This document shows, one piece after another, positions 55,760 to 64,000 of a stretch of DNA of 64,000 nt (positions are counted from its first letter, which is position 1; each line of letters opens with the position of its first letter). Under the pieces are notes generated by a model. The model was not told where the DNA came from. It did not search any database and was given only the letters and a program-made list of their open reading frames with translations. The position numbers were made by a program, and so were the translations under genes. Source of the DNA: Pelomonas cellulosilytica (GTDB taxonomy: Bacteria; Pseudomonadota; Gammaproteobacteria; Burkholderiales; Burkholderiaceae_C); NCBI RefSeq assembly GCF_021353265.1, contig NZ_JAJTWU010000006.1, positions 1 to 64,000 of the forward strand, given 5' to 3'.

Positions 55760-56355
55760 GCATGTCCTCGCCCTCTCGTACTTCACGACGCAGCGCTGGC
55801 CTGACGCTGGTCGAAATGATGGTCGGCGTGGCGGTGCTGGGCGTCGTGGTCGCGGCTGCCATCCCATCGCTGACTGGATTGATGGAGCGCCGTCGGATCA
55901 CTGCAGCGGCGAGCGAGATCGCAAGCATCTTCAACCAGGCTCGCGCGGAGTCCCTGGCGGCATCAGAACGCATCACTGTCCATATGGAGGATGTGCCTGC
56001 CACGGTCGGCCAGTTCAGCTGCATTCGACTCAGCACCCATGGCGGCATTGATCGATGCAAATGCAACCTGCCGGAGGCCTCCGTTTGCGCAACGGGCTAT
56101 AGCAAACAGTTGCGCAGCTACATCCTGCCGCACAGCAGCTCGGTTCGCTTTTCCTCACAGGCGGACAAGTGGAACACCCTGTCCCAGACGGTCATCTACG
56201 CCAGCGGACTGTTGCAGGACAACGTGAGCAACGTCCGGGTGAATATCGTCGGTGACAGGACAGGCGCCAAGCTTCGCGTCGAAACGAACCCCGTCGGCCG
56301 TGTGCATATTTGTTCGCCTGATGCCAGCATGAGCGGGTATCCGAAATGCGAATGA
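55756..56355 (+). CDS. GspH/FimT-family pseudopilin
   Basis: This 199-residue protein has the prepilin signal RRSAGLTLVEMMVGVAVLGV and then IPSLTGLMERRRITAAASEI, IFNQARAESLAASERITVHM, the FimT/FimU (GspH-like) pattern of minor pilins that prime type IV pilus assembly. The core contains four cysteines (SCIRLS, DRCKCNLPEASVC) and another near the end. It overlaps the upstream stop (ATGA); a second ATG six bases later is equally possible. The downstream pilW gene starts before its end (10-base overlap). Confidence 0.9.
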   Translation: MSMSSPSRTSRRSAGLTLVEMMVGVAVLGVVVAAAIPSLTGLMERRRITAAASEIASIFNQARAESLAASERITVHMEDVPATVGQFSCIRLSTHGGIDRCKCNLPEASVCATGYSKQLRSYILPHSSSVRFSSQADKWNTLSQTVIYASGLLQDNVSNVRVNIVGDRTGAKLRVETNPVGRVHICSPDASMSGYPKCE

Positions 56356-57080
56356 AGTCTCCCATGCGGCCACGAGGTCTGAGCCTCGTCGAACTGATGG
56401 TCGGCATCACGGTAGGCCTCATCGTGGCGGCCGGCGCGTCCATGGTGGCCGTGAATCAGATCACTGAGCACCGGCGCCTGATGCTGGAAACCCAGATCCA
56501 ACAGGATCTGCGCACCGCGGCAGATCTGCTGCAACAGGATTTGCGCCGGGCCGGCTTCCGGGCGCAGGCGTCGCAGGGTGTCTGGATACCGCCATCGGCC
56601 AGCGGTTCGTTGAACGACCGGGCGGCAGTCGCTGCCTCGGCCAACCCTTACGCGGCGATGGAGCGGACAGAGGATGAGAACACACGCGTGCTCACCTACA
56701 TGTACGGTATTCCTACGAACGCGACCGGCATTCCGAAGGACAACGAGCACTTCGGGTTCAAGTGGGACAAAGGCCGTCAGGTGCTGTCACTTCAGTTGGG
56801 CAAGGACAACTGGCAGCCAATCACTGACCCTGACACGGTGCTCATCACCGATTTCAAGATTGACATCGTCTCCCCTCCGGCGGAGTCGCTCGGAGACTTT
56901 TGCGACAAACCCTGCAATCCGCCAGAAGTTGGCAAGCCGCCTGAATGTCCCATGCACCAGGTGCGGCGCGTCAGCTTCACGATCGTCGGGCAGGCGGTCC
57001 ATGACCGGAATGTCGTGCGCTCGCTGTCCGGCGTTGAGCGTGTGAGGTCAGATGCGATCACTGGAGCTTGCCCGACATGA
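56346..57080 (+). CDS. pilW: PilW-family minor pilin assembly protein
   Basis: This 244-residue protein starts with the prepilin signal MRPRGLSLVELMVGITVGLI followed by VAAGASMVAVNQITEHRRLM and LRTAADLLQQDLRRAGFRAQ, the PilW hallmark. PilW joins PilV, PilX and FimU-type pilins in the priming complex at the pilus tip. The C-terminal part has a Cys-containing loop (FCDKPCNPPEVGKPPECP) and a final strand region RRVSFTIVGQAVHDRNVVRS. It overlaps both neighbours, consistent with one transcript. Confidence 0.92.
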   Translation: MRMKSPMRPRGLSLVELMVGITVGLIVAAGASMVAVNQITEHRRLMLETQIQQDLRTAADLLQQDLRRAGFRAQASQGVWIPPSASGSLNDRAAVAASANPYAAMERTEDENTRVLTYMYGIPTNATGIPKDNEHFGFKWDKGRQVLSLQLGKDNWQPITDPDTVLITDFKIDIVSPPAESLGDFCDKPCNPPEVGKPPECPMHQVRRVSFTIVGQAVHDRNVVRSLSGVERVRSDAITGACPT

Positions 57081-58360
57081 CGCGGTCTCTTGTGCGCCAG
57101 CAGGCCGGTGCCGCGACGTTGATCGTCGTGATGATGCTCTTTCTCGTCATGGCCCTGCTGGCCGCGTATGCCAACCGTGGCCAGCTGTTCGAGCAACGCG
57201 TCTCGGGCACGTACGGCCGCGCAGCATTGGCACAACAGGCTGCGGAAGCGGGTGTCGAATGGACGCTTGCCCAGCTCAATGGCACGGCCATCGACAACTC
57301 GTGCAAGCCGGTGGCCGCAGGCGGGCAGCGTTTCGTGGACCGATACCTATCCATCGATGGCGCCGACCGCAGCTTCACGTGGCTCAACGGCGAGGCCAAG
57401 GGCGTCGTCGACTGCGCGCGGGATGCCGAAAACGGGAGCTGGTCCTGCCGCTGCCCGGCTGCCGACTCCAAGCACGCTGTCCGTGACTCCATGCAGGCGG
57501 AAGAGCTGACACCCAGCTTTGCAATCCTTCTCCCGAAATCGAAAGGCGCCGGCACGCTGGAGTTGACGATTCAGGGCTGCACGGACAGCAGCCCAGATCG
57601 CTGTTTGCCGGATAACCTTTTCGATCTGACCAAAGCGCAGTTAGCGACGATCAAGACCAGTGCGCTGGTCGCCCTGGTGAGTGCGGTCCGTACGCCACCT
57701 TCCATGCCATTGGTCGTCAAGGGTGACATCCAGAGCGCAGGTGCGGGCCTCGGCCTGCATAACACCGATCCGAAATCTGGTGGGCTGCTGCTCCAGATGG
57801 GCGGGAATTGGCCCGACAAGCTGGACACGCGGCTCGACACCGTGCCGGGTGCGTCACTTTCGCAGGCGGTCGTGCACGACGCGACGCTGAACGATCCGAA
57901 AACGGACGTCTTCAAGATGTACATGGGCGCCACGAGCGCTCGCTATGTGAACCACCCTGCGTTGCGCAAACTGGCCTGTGACGGCGATTGCGCCTCGGCC
58001 CTGGAGGATGCTTATGCGGCGGGCCAGCGCATCGTCTGGATTGCCGGCGACCTCAGGATCAGCAGCAACAAGGTGCTAGGCACGCTGGACGATCCCATGC
58101 TGATCGTCGCCACCGGCGCGGTCGCGTTGACCGGCCCCTTCCAGATCAACGGCATGCTGGTGGCACAAGGCGATCTGGCCTGGACCAACACCAGCGGCAT
58201 GCCGTCGCTGATTAACGGCATCGTGCTTGTGGGGGGCGCCATGGCCACGCAAGGCGCCGTCGACATCGTCTACCAGCAAAAGATCGCCAACCAACTGCGC
58301 AATCGCATGGGCAGTTTCGTCCGCGTTCCCGGCGGCTGGACCGATTCGCCACCGCTGTGA
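57077..58360 (+). CDS. PilX-like minor pilin assembly protein, long form
   Basis: The ATG overlapping the pilW stop gives 427 residues, about twice a normal PilX. The N-terminus RQQAGAATLIVVMMLFLVMA with ALAQQAAEAGVEWTLAQLNG is PilX-like, lacking the Phe-Thr-Leu prepilin motif as usual for this family. The C-terminal half (about residues 200-427) is an additional domain: a large VKGDIQSAGAGLGLHNTDPK region and ITGPFQING-like ALTGPFQINGMLVAQGDLAW repeats that resemble the hairpin-rich domains of large PilX-like proteins. It sits between pilW and the pilV-like gene with overlaps on both sides. Confidence 0.85.
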   Translation: MTRSLVRQQAGAATLIVVMMLFLVMALLAAYANRGQLFEQRVSGTYGRAALAQQAAEAGVEWTLAQLNGTAIDNSCKPVAAGGQRFVDRYLSIDGADRSFTWLNGEAKGVVDCARDAENGSWSCRCPAADSKHAVRDSMQAEELTPSFAILLPKSKGAGTLELTIQGCTDSSPDRCLPDNLFDLTKAQLATIKTSALVALVSAVRTPPSMPLVVKGDIQSAGAGLGLHNTDPKSGGLLLQMGGNWPDKLDTRLDTVPGASLSQAVVHDATLNDPKTDVFKMYMGATSARYVNHPALRKLACDGDCASALEDAYAAGQRIVWIAGDLRISSNKVLGTLDDPMLIVATGAVALTGPFQINGMLVAQGDLAWTNTSGMPSLINGIVLVGGAMATQGAVDIVYQQKIANQLRNRMGSFVRVPGGWTDSPPL

Positions 58361-59691
58361 CCACCATGCAAAGCAGCACCAAACTTTCCCGTCGTGCTAC
58401 CACGCGCCGGTCACGTGCCCAGCGCGGCGTTACGCTGATCGAGGCGCTGGTCGCCTTGGTCGTCATGGCCTTCGGCATGGTGGCGCTGGTCGGCCTGATG
58501 ACCAATCTGCGCTACAGCAGCGATTTGGCGAAGCAGCGTTCCGAGGCGATGCGCCTGGCCCAGGCAGACCTGGAGTTGCTGAGGTCGTTCACGGTGCTGG
58601 ACAAGACACCCATTGCCAATCCGCCGGCGGGCACCACGGACTACGACAACGACCTGAAAAGCAAGACCTTTCCTGCCATCGTCGGCCAGAACACCAATGC
58701 GACCTTCTCGCTGGTTCGTACGGTGCAGCCGCTGGTCGCAGACGCGCAGGAGCCGCAAGCCAAGATGGTGACAGTGCGGGTCTCCTGGCAGGACCGCAGC
58801 AACACCCAACAGACTCTGACGCTGGAAGGCATCATCTCCCGCTCCGACCCGGCCTACACGATGGCACTGGGTGTGACGCCACCGACCGAGGGGGTGCGCA
58901 CGCCGGACGACCGCCATCCAGCGATCCCGCGCGGCGCGAAGAACCTGGGCGACGGCAGCAGCGCCTTCAGGCCGAGCCGGGACAGCGCGACGGTCTGGGT
59001 CTTCAACAACCTTAGCGGCGTCATCACCGGCAAGTGCTCGATCGACATCGACACGCCCATCACGACACTGACGGCGGAAAGCGTCGAGTCCTGCAAGAAC
59101 AACACGGTAGGCTATCTTGTCAGCGGGGTGATCCGGTTTTCAACCGCCGACTCGCCCAATCCGGCCGCTCCCGACGGTGCGGCGCTGCCCGTATCGGTTT
59201 ACGTCGCGCTGCGGGGCAGCGAATTCAAAGACAACATAGGCCAACTACTCCCCGGGGGCGAGTACCCGATCACTCCTAGCTCCGAGTGCTTCAGCGATGC
59301 GCCCTCGTCGCGTGCGTCGGACCAGCGGCTCGTCGACTACAACTGCATCGTCTATCCCAACAACCAGTCACCGCGCAACTGGTGGGGGCAGGTGCTGCTC
59401 AGTGGTATCGACCTCGGCGACACCGGCAAGACGTTCAAGGTCTGCCGCTACAGCGCCGACTACAACGGCAACGGTTACACCTACCTCGCCGGCTCGCCAC
59501 CAAAAGTGCCGTTCCGCATCGACAACGAGGAGCACCCCGAGGTCTACCGCGGCGTCAGCGTGTCGCTCGCGCGTCAGAACTTCCTCGTCGTCCGCGGCGA
59601 CGTGAGGTGCCCTACAGCACCTGCGCCCGACGCGAGCAAGGCCATCTTCGTCGACTACTCGACGATCCAGCTCCAGCCCTCGGCGCCCTGA
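58357..59691 (+). CDS. PilV-like minor pilin with long C-terminal extension
   Basis: The GTG overlapping the previous stop gives 444 residues; an ATG nine bases later also fits. The prepilin signal RAQRGVTLIEALVALVVMAF and LVGLMTNLRYSSDLAKQRSE are typical of PilV, and the part up to about residue 165 matches a normal PilV. The remaining 280 residues form a separate domain with four or more Cys (KCSIDID, VESCKNN, SECFSDAPS, NCIVYPNN, VCRYSADYNG) and beta-rich sequence. This could be a tip-exposed adhesive or receptor domain. It is the last gene of the pilin operon. Confidence 0.85.
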   Translation: MTTMQSSTKLSRRATTRRSRAQRGVTLIEALVALVVMAFGMVALVGLMTNLRYSSDLAKQRSEAMRLAQADLELLRSFTVLDKTPIANPPAGTTDYDNDLKSKTFPAIVGQNTNATFSLVRTVQPLVADAQEPQAKMVTVRVSWQDRSNTQQTLTLEGIISRSDPAYTMALGVTPPTEGVRTPDDRHPAIPRGAKNLGDGSSAFRPSRDSATVWVFNNLSGVITGKCSIDIDTPITTLTAESVESCKNNTVGYLVSGVIRFSTADSPNPAAPDGAALPVSVYVALRGSEFKDNIGQLLPGGEYPITPSSECFSDAPSSRASDQRLVDYNCIVYPNNQSPRNWWGQVLLSGIDLGDTGKTFKVCRYSADYNGNGYTYLAGSPPKVPFRIDNEEHPEVYRGVSVSLARQNFLVVRGDVRCPTAPAPDASKAIFVDYSTIQLQPSAP

Positions 59692-59713
59692 GCCGCGTCG
59701 CTAGACTGGGCGG

Positions 59714-60745
59714 ATGCCCCATTTCGACCCTGCCGGCGCGTGGCGCCGCGCCTTGCACCTGGCCGAACAGGCCATCGGCCTGAGCGACCCCAACCCGCGC
59801 GTGGGATGCGTGCTGCTGTCTGCTGATGGCAATGAACTCGGTGCCGGCCACACCCAGCCTGCCGGTCAGGCCCACGCCGAAGTCATGGCCCTGCTCGACG
59901 CAGCGCGGCGCGGCAACGACGTACGCGGCGCCACGGCTGTCGTCACGCTGGAGCCCTGCTCCCACCACGGCCGCACGCCGCCCTGCTGCGACGCGCTGAT
60001 CGCAGCGGGCGTGGCCCGAGTCCTCGTCGCGGTGCAGGACCCCAACCCATTGGTGGCCGGCCAGGGAGCCGCCCGGCTGCGCGCGGCGGGCATCAGCGTG
60101 GAACTGGCGGAGCCCCTCGTCGCCGACGCGGCACGGGAGCTGAACATCGGTTTCTTCTCGCGCATGCAACGCGGCCGCCCCTTCGTCCGCCTGAAATCGG
60201 CCATCTCGCTCGATGGGCGCACCGCCCTGCCCGACGGCCGAAGCCAGTGGATCACCGGCGAAGCCGCGCGCGCCGACGGACACGCGTGGCGCAAGCGAGC
60301 CGGGGCCATCCTCACCGGCATCGGCACGGTGCTGGCGGACGATCCACGTCTGGACGTGCGCCTCGTGCCGACGGCACGGCAGCCACTGCGTCTCGTGCTG
60401 GACCCGCACGGCCGCCTGCCGGCCGCAGCCCGAATCCTGCAGCCGCCGGGTGAAGCGCGCGCGATCGGCCCGGGCCGGGCGGACCTGCCGGCCTTGCTGG
60501 ACGACCTGGGGCGCCAGGGCATCAACGAACTGCACGTCGAAGCCGGACCCACCTTGTCCGGTGCCTTCTTCGATGCCGGCCTGGTCGACGAGTTGCTGGT
60601 GTACCAGGCGCCGATGCTCATTGGCGAAGGCCGCCCGCTGGCGGCGCTGGCGCCGCTGGCTGACCTGGGCCAGGCGCGCCGCTGGCGGCTCGTCGAAGCC
60701 GTACCAGTCGGCCCGGATCTGCGCCTTCGCCTGCGCCCAACCTAG
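59714..60745 (+). CDS. ribD: Bifunctional riboflavin biosynthesis deaminase/reductase
   Basis: This 343-residue enzyme carries the N-terminal deaminase domain with zinc ligands in [14 protein letters not shown] and [19 protein letters not shown]. The C-terminal NADPH reductase domain has [40 protein letters not shown] and GITTVLADDP-like [15 protein letters not shown]. It performs two consecutive steps of the riboflavin pathway. It is followed after 24 bases by the ribBA-like gene. The usual neighbour ribE (riboflavin synthase) is missing between them. Confidence 0.97.
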   Translation: MPHFDPAGAWRRALHLAEQAIGLSDPNPRVGCVLLSADGNELGAGHTQPAGQAHAEVMALLDAARRGNDVRGATAVVTLEPCSHHGRTPPCCDALIAAGVARVLVAVQDPNPLVAGQGAARLRAAGISVELAEPLVADAARELNIGFFSRMQRGRPFVRLKSAISLDGRTALPDGRSQWITGEAARADGHAWRKRAGAILTGIGTVLADDPRLDVRLVPTARQPLRLVLDPHGRLPAAARILQPPGEARAIGPGRADLPALLDDLGRQGINELHVEAGPTLSGAFFDAGLVDELLVYQAPMLIGEGRPLAALAPLADLGQARRWRLVEAVPVGPDLRLRLRPT

Positions 60746-60769
60746 GGTCGCCACCTACAATCGCCGGCT

Positions 60770-61867
60770 ATGCCCATCTCCCCCATTCCCGAGCTGGTGG
60801 CCGAGCTGGCGGCTGGCCGCATGGTCATCCTCGTTGACGAGGAAGACCGAGAGAACGAAGGCGATCTCATCCTCGCCGCCGACCTGGTCACCCCCGAAGC
60901 CATCAACTTCATGGCCAAGCATGGCCGCGGCCTGATCTGCCTCACGTTGCCGCGCGAGCATTGCGAGCGTCTGCAGCTGCCACCCATGACGCGCCGCAAC
61001 GGCACGCAGCACGGCACCGCCTTCACCGTGTCCATCGAGGCGGCCACCGGCGTCACGACCGGCATCTCGGCCGCCGACCGAGCGCGCACCGTGCAGGCCG
61101 CCGTCGCGCCCGATGCCAAGGCCAGCGACCTCGTCCAGCCAGGCCACATCTTCCCGTTGCAGGCCCAGGACGGCGGCGTGCTAATGCGCGCCGGTCACAC
61201 CGAAGCCGGCTGCGACCTGGCCCACATGGCCGGGCTGTCGGCCACGTCGGTCATCTGCGAGATCATGAAGGACGACGGCACGATGGCCCGGCTGCCGGAT
61301 CTCGAGATCTTTGCCGCCGAACACGACCTGAAGATCGGCACCATCGCCGACCTCATCGCCTACCGCAGCCGCCACGAAAGCCTGGTCACCCGCGTTGCGG
61401 AGCGCCGGCTGGCCACCGCCCATGGTGAATTCCAGTGCCAGGTCTTCACAGACCGCACCGGCGGCACCCACCTGGCCCTCACGCATGGCAGCTGGCAGCC
61501 CAGCGATGAAGTGCTGGTGCGCGTGCACGAGCCGCTGTCGGTCATGGACCTGCTCGAAGCCGGCCCCTGCGGCCATTCCTGGGCGCTGCCGGCGGCGCTG
61601 GCGGCCGTCAAGGCCAGCCCGGCCGGCGCCGTCGTGCTGCTGAACTGCGGCGAGGACGCCGCTGGCGTGCTGGCCCGCGCGCGCGACGAAAAGCCCGCAG
61701 CCCCGGTCAAGAGCGCGATGGACCTGCGCACCTACGGCGTGGGCGCACAGATCCTCAAGTCGCTGGGCGTGCACCGTATGAAGCTGCTCGGCAGCCCGCG
61801 ACGCATGCCCAGCATGACCGGCTACGGCCTCGAAGTGACGGGCTTCGTCGCGGCGCCCGGCTGCTAA
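60770..61867 (+). CDS. ribB: 3,4-dihydroxy-2-butanone 4-phosphate synthase with degenerate GTP cyclohydrolase II domain
   Basis: The 365-residue protein has an intact N-terminal RibB domain: [20 protein letters not shown] (acidic metal site), [20 protein letters not shown], the substrate loop [12 protein letters not shown] and [20 protein letters not shown]. From about residue 205 it continues into a RibA-like fold ([50 protein letters not shown]). The zinc-binding Cys triad and the GRG/EGRGxG substrate motif of active GTP cyclohydrolase II are absent. It therefore probably makes only DHBP, with a structural or regulatory C-terminal domain, as in other betaproteobacterial RibBX proteins. Confidence 0.92.
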   Translation: MPISPIPELVAELAAGRMVILVDEEDRENEGDLILAADLVTPEAINFMAKHGRGLICLTLPREHCERLQLPPMTRRNGTQHGTAFTVSIEAATGVTTGISAADRARTVQAAVAPDAKASDLVQPGHIFPLQAQDGGVLMRAGHTEAGCDLAHMAGLSATSVICEIMKDDGTMARLPDLEIFAAEHDLKIGTIADLIAYRSRHESLVTRVAERRLATAHGEFQCQVFTDRTGGTHLALTHGSWQPSDEVLVRVHEPLSVMDLLEAGPCGHSWALPAALAAVKASPAGAVVLLNCGEDAAGVLARARDEKPAAPVKSAMDLRTYGVGAQILKSLGVHRMKLLGSPRRMPSMTGYGLEVTGFVAAPGC

Positions 61868-61882
61868 CCGAAAGGCATCAAG

Positions 61883-62356
61883 ATGCAAGACTCCGACCAA
61901 GGCCTGCCCGGCTTCGAGGGCGCTCTCGACGGCAGCGGGCTGACGGTGGCCATCGTCCAGGCGCGGTTCAACGACGCCATCACGACGTCGCTCGCCAGCG
62001 CCTGCATGGCCGAACTGTCGGTGCTGGGCGTGCCCGCCGAAGCCATCCGCCACGTCACCGTGCCCGGCGCGCTGGAAGTGCCATTGGCGCTGCAGGCGCT
62101 CGCCGAATCCAACGACTACGACGCGCTCATCGCGCTCGGCTGCATCATCCGCGGCGAGACCTACCACTTCGAGCTGGTCGCCAACGAAAGCGGCTCCGCC
62201 GTCACGCGAGTCGGGCTGGACCATGGCATCCCGATCGCCAACGCCATCCTCACCGTCGAGAACGAGGCCCAGGCCTGGGCCCGCGCCGAGCCCAAGGGCC
62301 GCGACGCCGCCCGCGTGGCCGTCGAGATGGCCAACCTGCTGAAAGAAATCGAGTGA
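61883..62356 (+). CDS. ribH: 6,7-dimethyl-8-ribityllumazine synthase
   Basis: This 157-residue enzyme condenses the RibD and RibB products to lumazine. Conserved motifs are [20 protein letters not shown] (substrate Phe and Asn), [40 protein letters not shown] with the catalytic His, and [19 protein letters not shown]. The last part has [19 protein letters not shown]. It lies 15 bases after ribBA and overlaps nusB by GTGA, the conserved ribH-nusB arrangement. Confidence 0.97.
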   Translation: MQDSDQGLPGFEGALDGSGLTVAIVQARFNDAITTSLASACMAELSVLGVPAEAIRHVTVPGALEVPLALQALAESNDYDALIALGCIIRGETYHFELVANESGSAVTRVGLDHGIPIANAILTVENEAQAWARAEPKGRDAARVAVEMANLLKEIE

Positions 62357-62844
62357 ACGCCCCTCAAAAGACCGCACCCAAGACGGCCAACAGACCCGCC
62401 GGCAAAAAGGCCCCCGTCAAATCGGCCCGCCGTCGCTCCCGCGAGGCCGCACTGCAAGGTCTCTACCAGTGGCTGCTGACCGGTGAGGACATCGGCGCCA
62501 TCATCGCGCTGGGCCGTGAGCAGGAAGGCTATGCCAAGCTGGACCTCAAGCACTACGAGGCGCTGATGGGCGGCTGCGTGCACGAGGCTGCCGACCTGGA
62601 CGAGATCCTCGCCCGCCACGTCGACCGCAAGACGACTGAGCTGTCACCCATCGAGCACGGCATCCTGATGATCGGCGCCTACGAGCTCAAGCACTGCCTG
62701 GACATCCCCTACAAGGTCGCGATCAACGAGGCCGTCGAACTGGCCAAGTCCTTCGGTGGCACCGACGGCCACAAGTACGTCAACGGCGTGCTTGACAAGG
62801 CGGCCGTCGATCTGCGCCCTCTAGAGCTCGCCGCGAAGCGTTGA
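62353..62844 (+). CDS. nusB: Transcription antitermination factor NusB
   Basis: The GTG overlapping the ribH stop gives 163 residues. After a basic, Lys/Ala/Pro-rich N-terminus the NusB fold starts with [20 protein letters not shown] and continues with [40 protein letters not shown] and [20 protein letters not shown] with [11 protein letters not shown]. NusB binds boxA RNA with S10 and supports rRNA antitermination. Start choice is secure because the coupling to ribH is conserved. Confidence 0.97.
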   Translation: MNAPQKTAPKTANRPAGKKAPVKSARRRSREAALQGLYQWLLTGEDIGAIIALGREQEGYAKLDLKHYEALMGGCVHEAADLDEILARHVDRKTTELSPIEHGILMIGAYELKHCLDIPYKVAINEAVELAKSFGGTDGHKYVNGVLDKAAVDLRPLELAAKR

Positions 62845-62854
62845 TGCAGGGCCG

Positions 62855-64000
62855 ATGAAGCTGGCCACACGGCTCGACCGCATCGAGCCTTTCTACGTGA
62901 TGGAACTGGCCAAGGCCGCGGCGCAGGTCGCAGCCGGCCCGGTCTGCGACCCGGCCCAGGGTGGGCGGCGCATGGTCCGGCTCAACATCGGCGAACCCGA
63001 CTTCGGAGCGGCGCCGGCCGTGCGCGATGCCGCGGCTCGGGTCGCGCAAGGCCCCACGCCCTACACCGACGCCCTCGGCCTGCCTGCGCTGCGCGAGGCC
63101 ATCGCGCGCTGGTACAGCCAGCGCTTCGGCCTGACCATTGCACCGGAGCGTATCGCCGTCACCGCGGGCGCGTCGGCCGGCCTGCAGCTTGCCTGCCTCG
63201 CGCTCTTCGAGCGCGGCGACGAGGTGCTGATGCCCGACCCCTGCTACCCGTGCAACCGCCACTTCGTGACGGCCGCCGACGCCACGCCGCGCCTGCTGCC
63301 CACCGGCCCGGCCGAGCGCTTCCAGCTCGATGCCGCGCAGGTGCGCGAGGCGTGGACACCCGCCACGCGCGGCGTGCTGCTGGCCTCGCCCAGCAACCCG
63401 ACCGGCACCTCTATCGCACCCGAGGTGCTGGCTGAGATCGCCAGCTTCGTGCGCGGGCGCGGCGGCGCAACGGTGGTGGACGAAATCTACCTTCCGCTGA
63501 GCTACGAGGCCCAGTTCGGCCAGACGGCCCTGGGCCTGCCGGGTGGGCTCGGCGACGAAATCATCTCGGTCAACAGCTTCTCCAAGTACTTCGGCATGAC
63601 CGGCTGGCGGCTGGGCTGGCTGGTACTTCCGCCGGTGCTCGTTCCGGCCGTCGAGCGCCTGGCGCAGAACCTCTACATATGCCCGTCCACGCTGGCGCAG
63701 CAGGCCGCCCTTGCGGCCTTCGAGCCGGCGTCCATCGCCGAATTCGAGCGCCGCCGTGCCGTGCTGCGCGAGCGCCGCGACTTCATCGTGCCGGCGCTGA
63801 ACGAACTGGGCCTGACGGTGCCAGTCGCGCCCGACGGCGCGTTCTACGTCTGGATGGACGTGAGCCGGCGCCACGCGGACAGCTGGACCTTCGCCCACGA
63901 GCTGCTGCAGACGGCCCAGGTCGCATTGACACCCGGCCGCGACTTCGGCCTGGCCGACCCGCAACGCTGGATTCGACTGTCCTTCGCTTCGTCCATCGAA
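62855..64000 (+). CDS. PLP-dependent aminotransferase (class I/II), cut by window end
   Basis: The frame is open from the ATG at 62855 to the last base of the window (382 codons) and would continue only a few residues in similar proteins. The fold-type I aminotransferase pattern is complete up to there: RMVRLNIGEPDFGAAPAVRD, ITVTAGAS-like IAVTAGASAGLQLACLALFE, LMPDPCYPCNRHFVTAA, LLASPSNPTGTSIAPEVLAE, VVDEIYLPLSYEAQF and the PLP Lys in SVNSFSKYFGMTGWRLGWLV. It resembles alanine or aspartate-type aminotransferases of the AlaC/AspC group; the substrate is not fixed by sequence. It starts 11 bases after nusB. Confidence 0.9.
   Translation, partial: MKLATRLDRIEPFYVMELAKAAAQVAAGPVCDPAQGGRRMVRLNIGEPDFGAAPAVRDAAARVAQGPTPYTDALGLPALREAIARWYSQRFGLTIAPERIAVTAGASAGLQLACLALFERGDEVLMPDPCYPCNRHFVTAADATPRLLPTGPAERFQLDAAQVREAWTPATRGVLLASPSNPTGTSIAPEVLAEIASFVRGRGGATVVDEIYLPLSYEAQFGQTALGLPGGLGDEIISVNSFSKYFGMTGWRLGWLVLPPVLVPAVERLAQNLYICPSTLAQQAALAAFEPASIAEFERRRAVLRERRDFIVPALNELGLTVPVAPDGAFYVWMDVSRRHADSWTFAHELLQTAQVALTPGRDFGLADPQRWIRLSFASSIE

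Overview
The window looks like a chromosomal segment of a high-GC betaproteobacterium, most likely Burkholderiales of the Rubrivivax/Roseateles type. This is inferred from the housekeeping gene content and order (ubiD, glyA-nrdR, ribD-ribBA-ribH-nusB), a fused RibB with a decayed GTP cyclohydrolase domain, and the strong G/C bias at third codon positions. No rRNA or tRNA gene was seen.

1-1665: the 3' end of an IS5-family transposase with a premature stop, then about 950 bases without a convincing gene. 1666-29599: a single-strand, tightly packed extracellular contractile injection system (eCIS) of the Afp/PVC kind. In order it holds one sheath, one tube, a cysteine-containing putative assembly protein, a Pro/Ala-rich protein, a DUF4255 cap protein, an AAA+ ATPase, a small protein, a tube-initiator/LysM pair, the hub, the spike, a PAAR-like tip, a gp25-like protein, two large baseplate proteins, a tail-protein-I-like protein, a 1621-residue beta-helix fibre candidate, and two DUF4157 (eCIS core domain) proteins that are the best cargo candidates. 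There are no capsid, portal, terminase, lysis or T6SS membrane-complex genes. No classical tape-measure gene is visible.

29900-34560: an FAD disulfide oxidoreductase and then a gene graveyard: a frameshifted Tn3-type transposase with a possible terminal repeat, a DUF2726 gene that looks frameshifted and cut, a 3' fragment of umuC, and an AbiEii toxin pseudogene. A GGGGGTAT-type tandem just before xthA may mark an old integration boundary, which would make 1-34.5 kb an island. This is inference.

34568-53000: ordinary chromosome. It carries xthA, DUF4287, a CAT-like acetyltransferase, a LuxR-type regulator without a neighbouring luxI, the Entner-Doudoroff pair edd-eda, chaC, a MobA-like nucleotidyltransferase, pdxH, a minus-strand operon (DUF748 protein, msrA, ABC ATPase, ABC permease, DUF3299 protein), a YdcF-like protein, ubiD and a lytic transglycosylase.

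53064-64000: a ZTP (pfl) riboswitch in front of glyA, then nrdR, a minor-pilin operon (pilE-like, fimT-like, pilW, long pilX-like, long pilV-like, with no pilY1), and ribD-ribBA-ribH-nusB followed by an aminotransferase cut by the window end. One-carbon/purine sensing, riboflavin synthesis and type IV pilus assembly are the functional themes there.
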